Of a DNA stretch of 10,090 nt, positions 4,936 through 10,090 are shown one piece after another. Within the stretch, counting starts at the first letter, position 1, and every line of letters starts with the position of its first letter. The position numbers and the translations under genes were made by a program. Source of the DNA: JANYJJ01 sp043749975 (lineage in GTDB: Bacteria; Pseudomonadota; Gammaproteobacteria; Burkholderiales; Burkholderiaceae_C); the NCBI GenBank assembly GCA_043749975.1, contig JAYVCL010000124.1:1-10090 (forward strand), given 5' to 3'. Below the pieces are notes generated by a model, which ran no database searches, had not been told where the DNA came from, and saw nothing but the letters and a program-made list of their open reading frames with translations.

Positions 4936-7377
4936 ATGAACACCGCAACGAACAACCACCCGCTACAACGCGCCACGGGTGCCACGGGTGCCACGGGCAC
5001 CATCGCCATCACCTCGGCGCTGTGCGCAATGGTGGTGGCCTGTGGTGGCGGCGGTGGCTACGACAACCCGCCGGCCCCTGCCCCCGGCACCAGCCTCGCG
5101 CGCGGCCCGAGCAACTCCGGCCCGATCCAGATCAGCGCCGACGACAAGACGATATGGGTTGCCAACCCCGAGACCAACAGCGTGACCGTCGTCAACGTCG
5201 CCGGCGACAAGAAGCAGGTGCTCGGTGAACTGAGCGTCGGCAAAGAGCCGCACAACCTCGCGATCTCGCCCGACGGCAAGCGCGTGTTCGTCGCCAATGC
5301 CGGCGAAGACACCCTGACCGTGATCGACCTCAGCTCTCAGCCCTACACCCGGCTGGGCAGCGTCAAGGTCGGCACCGAACCCTACGGCCTGGCCTTCACC
5401 CCCAACGGCCGCAAGCTGTACGTGGCCAACGCCCGCTCCAACACCGTCTCGGTCATCGACCCAGTCTCGCTCAAGGTGCTCAAGACGATCACCGATGTCG
5501 GCAACGAGCCGCGCGGCTTGGCCATCACCAACAACGGCAACGACAAGGACGACGACGAAAAGGTCTACGTGACGCAGTTCTTCGGCGTTGACCGCGCCGG
5601 CGTGTTCAACGGCTCCGTCCTGATCGGTGCCGATGACTACAAGGAAGGCCGCGTCGCGGTGATTGCCACCGCCACCGACACCGTCACCAAGCAGGCGGTG
5701 CTGAACCCGATGCTCGACACCGGCTTCAAGTCCAACGGCTCGTCGCTCAAGAAGCTCGCGCCGAAGTTCGACGCCGCGGGCAAGCCGATCTTCGACGTCG
5801 TCACCGGTGCCTTCCCCAACATGCTGCAGGCCGTGGCGATCAAGGGCAACCGTGCCTACCTGCCCAACACCTGCGCCTCACCCGATGGCCCGGTGCGCTT
5901 CAACGTCAACGTGCAGTCGTGCCTGGCGGTGCTCGACACGACGACCGATGTCGAGGGCGTGGCCGCCGGAGCGGCGCAGACCCTCAACATGAACCGCGGC
6001 ATCAACTTCGAGGTCGGCGATCCGCTGGACGAGCGCAAGCGCCTGTTCCTCGCGGTGCCCTGGGCGGTGGCGTTCAAGAACAAGTCCAACGAAGGCTATG
6101 CGGTCTCGCTGTCGTCGAACGTGGTCGTCAAGCTCGCGCTCGACGCGGAGGGCACGCCAACGATCAACGCACCGAAGCAGGCCGGCGACCCCGGCGCCAT
6201 CGTGCGCATCCTCGTCGGCCAGGGGCCGCGCGGCATCGTCATCAACGGCTCGGACACCCGCGCTTATGTGGCCAACGAAAACTCGCGCGACGTGTCGGTG
6301 ATCGACCTCGGCACCGACAAGGTGATCGACAGCTTCGCCAGCGCCGCACTGCCGCAACCGGGCACCGAGGACGCCAGGCGGCTGATCGGCAAGGCCGTCT
6401 TCGACAGCTCCACCGGCATCAAGCTGGCGGCGCTGTCGAGCACGGCGCTCTCGGGCGAGGTGCCGACCTCGCCGCCGCGGCTGTCGAACGAAGGCTGGGG
6501 CTCGTGCGTGGCCTGCCACGGCTTCGGCCGCACCGACAACGTGGTCTGGTCCTTCGGCAGCGGGCTGCGCCGCACGCTCTCGCTGCATGCCACCTTCAGC
6601 CCGACCGACCCGTCCGACATCAAGCTGCTGAACCATTCGGCGATCAACAACGAGGTGCAGGACTTCCAGAACAACATGCTCGACGTCTCCGGTGGCAGTG
6701 AAGTGAAAGACGCGGCGGGCTTGCCGATCGGCGGGCTGATCCTCGATGCCACCGGCCACACCGCGGGCGGTGCCGACGGCAGCGGCGCGGGCGGCAGCAA
6801 GGCGCCGCTCAAGGTGACCAACGCCGGGCGCAGCCCGCAGCTCGACGCGCTGGCGTTCTATGTGGCCACGGGGGTGAAGACGCCGAGTTCGCCGCTGGCG
6901 GCCGAGCGCGCCACGTCGGCAGCGGGGCAGCAGATCCAGCGCGGACGCGAGTTGTTCACGCTGGCCAATTGCGCGAGTTGCCACGGTGGTGCGGGCTGGG
7001 CTGCGGGGCGCTTCAACCGGCTGCCCGCCGTGCTGACGGCCACGCTCGACCAGGGCGTGCCGGTGACGGTCGAGGTGCTGCGCGACGTGGGCACCTTCAA
7101 CGCGGCCGACGCCAACGAGGTCAAGCAGAACGGCACAGCCGGTGCCGGCACGCTCGGCTTCAACCCGCCGTCGCTGCTCGGCACTTTCGGTCTCGCGCCT
7201 TACCTGCACAACGGCTCGGCGCAGACGCTCGCCGATGTGATGGCGCTGAAGAAGCATCGCGTCTCGGGCCTCGCCGCCGGTGCGCCCGATCCGTTCGATG
7301 ACGCGGCCAAGCGCGCCGACATCGTCAAGTTCTTGGAGTCGATTGACGCGACGACGACGCCGTTTCCGATTCCCTGA
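4936..7377 (+). CDS. YVTN beta-propeller / di-haem cytochrome c lipoprotein
   Basis: An 813-residue envelope protein combining two modules. Residues 1-36 form a lipoprotein signal with lipobox VVAC (lipidation at C36), followed by a glycine-rich linker. From about 60 to 465 lies a YncE-like propeller: VAN motifs recur near 75, 119, 163 and 445, each followed by a VxVID/VVN strand, with a long non-canonical insert (about 200-430). The C-terminal half carries two haem c sites, CVACH (524-528) and CASCH (679-683). After the second, PPSLLGTFGLAPYLHNGSAQTL (about 744-764, described in parts) resembles the C-terminal cytochrome domain of MauG/RoxA-type di-haem proteins. A role in periplasmic electron transfer or oxidation is inferred; the substrate is unknown. 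ATG 4936 is chosen for GAAAGG 7 bases upstream and the signal peptide; an earlier in-frame ATG at 4777 lies inside the AraC gene. Confidence 0.85.
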   Translation: MNTATNNHPLQRATGATGATGTIAITSALCAMVVACGGGGGYDNPPAPAPGTSLARGPSNSGPIQISADDKTIWVANPETNSVTVVNVAGDKKQVLGELSVGKEPHNLAISPDGKRVFVANAGEDTLTVIDLSSQPYTRLGSVKVGTEPYGLAFTPNGRKLYVANARSNTVSVIDPVSLKVLKTITDVGNEPRGLAITNNGNDKDDDEKVYVTQFFGVDRAGVFNGSVLIGADDYKEGRVAVIATATDTVTKQAVLNPMLDTGFKSNGSSLKKLAPKFDAAGKPIFDVVTGAFPNMLQAVAIKGNRAYLPNTCASPDGPVRFNVNVQSCLAVLDTTTDVEGVAAGAAQTLNMNRGINFEVGDPLDERKRLFLAVPWAVAFKNKSNEGYAVSLSSNVVVKLALDAEGTPTINAPKQAGDPGAIVRILVGQGPRGIVINGSDTRAYVANENSRDVSVIDLGTDKVIDSFASAALPQPGTEDARRLIGKAVFDSSTGIKLAALSSTALSGEVPTSPPRLSNEGWGSCVACHGFGRTDNVVWSFGSGLRRTLSLHATFSPTDPSDIKLLNHSAINNEVQDFQNNMLDVSGGSEVKDAAGLPIGGLILDATGHTAGGADGSGAGGSKAPLKVTNAGRSPQLDALAFYVATGVKTPSSPLAAERATSAAGQQIQRGRELFTLANCASCHGGAGWAAGRFNRLPAVLTATLDQGVPVTVEVLRDVGTFNAADANEVKQNGTAGAGTLGFNPPSLLGTFGLAPYLHNGSAQTLADVMALKKHRVSGLAAGAPDPFDDAAKRADIVKFLESIDATTTPFPIP
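4972..4998 (+). repeat. 9-bp tandem repeat, three copies, in the signal peptide
   Basis: GCCACGGGT is repeated at 4972-4980 and 4981-4989, with a third copy differing in the last base (GCCACGGGC, 4990-4998). In frame it encodes Ala-Thr-Gly three times at residues 13-21, just before the hydrophobic core of the lipoprotein signal. Slippage would change length without breaking the frame. Confidence 0.9.
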
Positions 7378-7384
7378 AGCGGGT

Positions 7385-7419
7385 GGGCCGGGGTTGCATC
7401 CGGCTCGCACGTTTTCCTT
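7385..7419 (+). terminator. possible terminator/attenuator after the cytochrome gene
   Basis: GCCGG (7387-7391) pairs with CCGGC (7400-7404) over an 8-base loop, with a weak outward extension (G-T at 7386/7405, G-C at 7385/7406). TTTTCCTT follows at 7412-7419. Stem and T-run are modest and separated by 5 bases, so partial termination before the secreted-protein gene is possible but unproven. Confidence 0.3.
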
Positions 7420-7453
7420 CCCTCCCGCAACCGTTCAATAAAGGACATTCAAC

Positions 7454-8116
7454 ATGAATCGCTCATCCATTCGTTCAGGCTCCATCAAGCTGGCCGCCAT
7501 CGCTCTCGCGATGGGCCTGACCACCTGGGCCAGCGCGGCCAGGCCCGTCGTCGACAACCCTGCGGCGGCTGCGGTCTCCAGCGGCAAGCGCGCCTACTTC
7601 GAGATGCAGCGCTCGGGCAAGGCCAGCGCTGCCAACTGCATCGCCGGCGCGCGCGCCGAGGTCAGCATCCATTCGCTCGGCCCGGTCGAGGTGATGGACG
7701 TGTTCGTCCATGGCCTGCCGCCCGACACCAACTTCGACTTCTTCGTGATCCAGGTCCCCAATGCACCCTTCGGCATGGCCTGGTACCAGGGCGACATCGA
7801 GACCAACAGGCACGGCCGCGGCCACCAACGTTTCATCGGCCGCTTCAACGAAGAGACCTTCATCGTCGCACCGGGTGCGGCACCGGCGCCGGTGGTGCAC
7901 AACAACGCGTTCCCCGACGCACAGATCAACCCGCCGACCGGCCCGGTGCACACCTTTCACCTCGGGCTGTGGTTCAACGACCCCGCGGATGCGGTGAAGG
8001 CAGGTTGCCCGGGTGACGTGACGCCGTTCAACGGCGAACACAACGCCGGCATCCAGGCGCTGAGCACGAAACAGTTCCCCGATGCGCAGGGCCCGCTGCT
8101 GAGCGTGAGGCCCTGA
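7454..8116 (+). CDS. secreted protein of unknown function
   Basis: A 220-residue protein I cannot assign to a named family. Residues 1-28 are a good Sec signal peptide (basic start, hydrophobic core, WASA with likely cleavage before ARP). The mature part looks rich in beta strands, with GPVEVMDVFVHGLPPDTNFD (76-95), FFVIQ (96-100) and VHTFHLGLWFND (165-176). It has only two cysteines, C62 and C185, far apart and probably a disulfide in the periplasm. Several histidines (H87, H120, H124, H149, H166, H169, H196) could include metal ligands, though this is speculation. The ribosome binding site AAAGGA lies 8 bases before ATG 7454. The gene follows the cytochrome lipoprotein by 76 bases on the same strand, so a shared envelope function is plausible. 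Confidence 0.85.
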   Translation: MNRSSIRSGSIKLAAIALAMGLTTWASAARPVVDNPAAAAVSSGKRAYFEMQRSGKASAANCIAGARAEVSIHSLGPVEVMDVFVHGLPPDTNFDFFVIQVPNAPFGMAWYQGDIETNRHGRGHQRFIGRFNEETFIVAPGAAPAPVVHNNAFPDAQINPPTGPVHTFHLGLWFNDPADAVKAGCPGDVTPFNGEHNAGIQALSTKQFPDAQGPLLSVRP

Positions 8117-8199
8117 GTCACCGAAGCGAAGTCGCCTGCGGCAGGACACCCCCCGCCGGCGCGCGACAGTTCAACACCTTCAACCCGGAGCCCACCACC

Positions 8200-9012
8200 A
8201 TGAACGCCCCCACCGACCTCGTTGCCCTCAAAGCCCGCCAGCAGACCGCCTGGTCCAGCGGCGACTACGCCGTCATCGGCACCACGCTGCAACTCGTCGG
8301 CGAGTCGCTCGCCGAAGCCTGCGACCTGCTCACCGACGAGCGCGTGCTCGACGTCGCCGCCGGCAACGGCAACGCGACGCTCGCCGCCGCACGCCGCGGC
8401 GCGAAAGTCACCTCGACCGACTACGTGGCCGCCTTGCTCGACCGCGGCGCCGAGCGCGCCCGCGCCGAACGGCTGGAGGTCACCTTCCAGGTCGCCGATG
8501 TCGAGGCGCTGCCGTTCGCCGACGCGAGCTTCGACGCGGTGCTCTCGACCTTCGGCGTGATGTTCGCGCCCGACCATGCCAAGTCCGCCGCCGAGATGAC
8601 GCGTGTCTGCCGCCCCGGCGGCCGCATCGGCCTGGCGAACTGGACGCCCGAAGGCTTCATCGGCCAGCTGTTCAAGACGCTCGGCCGGCATCTGCCGCCG
8701 CCGGCGGGCGTGCAGCCGCCATCGCTGTGGGGCGTCGAGGCGCACCTGAAGACGCTGTTCGGCGACCGCGCCGCGGCGATCGCGGTGACGCCGCACAGCT
8801 TCAACTTCCGCTACCGCTCGGCGGCACATTTCATCGAGGTCTTCCGCACCTGGTACGGGCCGGTCCACAAGGCCTTCGCGGCACTGCCCGCCGAAGGCGC
8901 GGCGGCGCTCGAGCGCGACATGACCGAGCTGCTGAACAGTTCGAACCGCGCCGGCGCGGGCACGCTGGTCGTGCCGAGCGCGTATGTCGAAGTGATCGTG
9001 ACGCGGCGCTGA
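8200..9012 (+). CDS. class I SAM-dependent methyltransferase (Methyltransf_11 type)
   Basis: A 270-residue cytoplasmic methyltransferase with a Rossmann-like fold. Motif I VLDVAAGNGN is at 49-58 for SAM binding, the acidic residue for the ribose hydroxyls is D74 in TSTDYV, motif II covers VADVEALPFADASFDAV (98-114), and the post-motif region RVCRPGGRIGLANWTPEGFI (135-154) is typical of the UbiE/Methyltransf_11 group. The C-terminal 100 residues (with FRYRSAAHFIEVFRTWYG near 203-220) probably form the acceptor-binding cap. The acceptor cannot be told from sequence; small-molecule methylation is most likely. GGAG ends 9 bases before ATG 8200. It lies 83 bases after the secreted-protein gene in the same direction, but nothing ties its activity to those envelope proteins. 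Confidence 0.88.
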   Translation: MNAPTDLVALKARQQTAWSSGDYAVIGTTLQLVGESLAEACDLLTDERVLDVAAGNGNATLAAARRGAKVTSTDYVAALLDRGAERARAERLEVTFQVADVEALPFADASFDAVLSTFGVMFAPDHAKSAAEMTRVCRPGGRIGLANWTPEGFIGQLFKTLGRHLPPPAGVQPPSLWGVEAHLKTLFGDRAAAIAVTPHSFNFRYRSAAHFIEVFRTWYGPVHKAFAALPAEGAAALERDMTELLNSSNRAGAGTLVVPSAYVEVIVTRR

Positions 9013-9271
9013 CCGGCGCTGTCGCGAGTGCCCTTGCGCTTGCAAGCGCAAGGGCACGCAGGGAAGTCGCAGCGAAGCGAAGACCGCTCCAGCGAAGCGC
9101 GGAAGCCTGCCCGAACGCGCCTTTGCCGCACCGACGTGACAAGCAGCCGGCTTCGTTCCGGCCTCATGAAAGCCGGTACCCGGCATCGAACAATGGCTTG
9201 CACCGATCGAACCTTCATGCAAGCCGCTCTCCACGAACGCACCAGCGTTGCCAGCGCTTCGCTGCGCCGAA
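9013..9271. other. intergenic region between converging genes, rich in inverted repeats
   Basis: I see no gene here. Besides the 30-bp palindrome at 9028-9057, there are two short adjacent hairpins (GCCGG 9146-9150 with CCGGC 9158-9162; GCCGG 9172-9176 with CCGGC 9180-9184) and a longer one, GGCTTGCA (9195-9202) with TGCAAGCC (9218-9225). GCGAAGCGAAG occurs at 9072-9082 with a partial copy at 9092-9099. The region probably ends transcription from both sides. Confidence 0.6.
9028..9057. terminator. 30-bp perfect palindrome, candidate bidirectional terminator
   Basis: GTGCCCTTGCGCTTG (9028-9042) is directly followed by its exact reverse complement CAAGCGCAAGGGCAC (9043-9057). It starts 16 bases after the methyltransferase stop, between converging genes, which suits a terminator acting on both strands. 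No T-run follows, so it may instead protect RNA ends or be a protein-binding site. Confidence 0.45.
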
Positions 9272-10090
9272 CTAACGCCCGAGCTTGCCGAACCCGGAGT
9301 CGCGCGCCCGCACGATCGCTTGCGCGCGGCTTTCGACCTCGAGCTTCGCGAAGATACCGGTGATGTGGTTGCGCACCGTCTTTTCGCTCAGGCCGAGCGC
9401 AGCGGCGATCTGGGCGTTGTCGCGGCCTTGGGCGATCAGCTCGAGCAGCTCGCGCTGGCGCTCGGTCAGCGACATGAAGGCCGGCTCGTCGCCGAGCGCG
9501 ACGTGCTGCGGCAAGAAGCTGCGGACCTCGTCGATCCAGCGTTGCCAGCCGGGTTCGTCTTCGAGCAGCAGGTGGTTGCCGCTGTCGATCGGCACGAACT
9601 GTGCGCCCGGAATGGCGGTGGCGATCAGGCGCCCTTCCTGGAACGGCTGGCGCACGTCATGGCGACTGTGCAAGACCAGCGTCGGGCATTGCACTTGCGG
9701 CAGCAGCGCGGTCACGTCGATGCGGGCGAACTCGTGCATGAAGCGCGCCGCGTTGGCGGGCGAGGTCGAGATGCGCTCCAGCTCGTTGAACCACTGGTGC
9801 TGCTCGGGTGTGCCGCCGGGAATGAACTGGCTGGTGAAGAACTGGCGGAACGACGGGTCGGCCTTGCCCCAGCCCAGCTCGGCGAGCTTGGTCATGGTCT
9901 CGACCTCTTCGCGCTGCTGCGGGGTGTCGCTGCGCACCAGGCGGCCGCGTGCATAACCGCCGTGCAACACGAGGTGGGTCACGCGCTCGGGGTGGCGCAC
10001 GGCGTAGGCGATCGCGATCGGCGCGCCCTGCGAAATGCCGAGAAGCGCGAAGCGCTCCGCGCCGTTCGCGTCGGCCACGGTTTCCAGGTC
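9272..10090 (-). CDS. alpha/beta-hydrolase fused to LuxR-type helix-turn-helix (partial, N-terminus outside window)
   Basis: The frame is open to the window edge, so the N-terminal part of the hydrolase (probably 70 or more residues) is missing; 272 residues are visible. Counting from the edge, the nucleophile elbow GISQG puts the catalytic serine at residue 20, the acid is likely D145 in HSRHD, and the histidine H173 in GNHLLLED, so the triad is complete. After a short linker comes a LuxR/FixJ-type DNA-binding domain from about 207 (LTERQRELLELIAQGRDNAQ, then IAAALGLSEKTVRNHI and FAKLEVESRAQAI) to 266. Such fusions are known as hydrolase-sensor transcription regulators, in which the hydrolase fold may bind or cleave a small signal. 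The gene converges on the methyltransferase gene, so a role in controlling the neighbouring genes is possible but unshown. The stop TAG is at 9272-9274. Confidence 0.9.
   Translation of the reverse strand, partial: DLETVADANGAERFALLGISQGAPIAIAYAVRHPERVTHLVLHGGYARGRLVRSDTPQQREEVETMTKLAELGWGKADPSFRQFFTSQFIPGGTPEQHQWFNELERISTSPANAARFMHEFARIDVTALLPQVQCPTLVLHSRHDVRQPFQEGRLIATAIPGAQFVPIDSGNHLLLEDEPGWQRWIDEVRSFLPQHVALGDEPAFMSLTERQRELLELIAQGRDNAQIAAALGLSEKTVRNHITGIFAKLEVESRAQAIVRARDSGFGKLGR

Noticed and set aside
5878..7410. 510-codon minus-strand open frame across the cytochrome gene
   Set aside because: It is antisense to a gene with signal peptide, propeller repeats and haem motifs; its product is arginine- and histidine-rich with no domain, a usual shadow in high-GC DNA.
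7957..9234. 425-codon minus-strand open frame across the methyltransferase gene
   Set aside because: Antisense to a protein with intact SAM-binding motifs; composition is glycine/arginine/alanine-biased without recognisable domains.
1..10090. CRISPR array, tRNA or rRNA gene, insertion sequence or integrase
   Set aside because: Scanned for regularly spaced repeats, transposase-like proteins and tRNA-like folds; none was seen.

Overview
The window looks like chromosomal DNA of a high-GC betaproteobacterium of the order Burkholderiales (Comamonadaceae or Leptothrix/Rubrivivax type). This rests on strongly G/C-ending codons, on the order yciB - bolA-like - parvulin isomerase, and on a divergent tesA/ybbA-type pair. 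The taxonomy is inference; there is no rRNA or other marker to fix it.

Left part (about 1-3408) is conserved core genome. A plus-strand cluster encodes a YciB/IspZ inner-membrane protein (103-753), a BolA-family protein (763-1029) and an exported parvulin-type peptidyl-prolyl isomerase (1116-1934). It converges on a minus-strand LolD/YbbA-type ABC ATPase (1968-2699). The ATPase gene is divergent from, and overlaps at its 5' end, a TesA-like SGNH esterase/thioesterase (2683-3408).

The middle (about 3409-3929) is a lower-GC scar, about 58% GC by hand count at 3421-3600 against roughly 75% in sampled neighbouring coding lines. It holds the start of a DUF2971-like gene with an excellent ribosome binding site but no remaining 3' part, and an uncertain small minus-strand reading frame. 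An 18-bp perfect palindrome sits on the tesA stop codon exactly where the DUF2971-like similarity ends.

The right part (3930-10090) looks accessory. It encodes an AraC-family regulator with a cysteine-rich N-terminal half, an 813-residue lipoprotein joining a YVTN beta-propeller to two haem c sites, a secreted protein of unknown function, and a class I SAM-dependent methyltransferase, all on the plus strand. Facing them is the C-terminal part of an alpha/beta-hydrolase fused to a LuxR-type DNA-binding domain (9272 to the window edge). The stretch between the converging methyltransferase and LuxR genes contains a 30-bp perfect palindrome.

A reasonable but unproven model is that the AraC protein controls the downstream cell-envelope cytochrome and its secreted partner, with paired dyads in the 112-bp gap (4824-4935) as candidate operators. 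This AraC / propeller-cytochrome / secreted-protein group is the best candidate for something not yet described. No tRNA, rRNA, CRISPR array, transposase or integrase was recognised.
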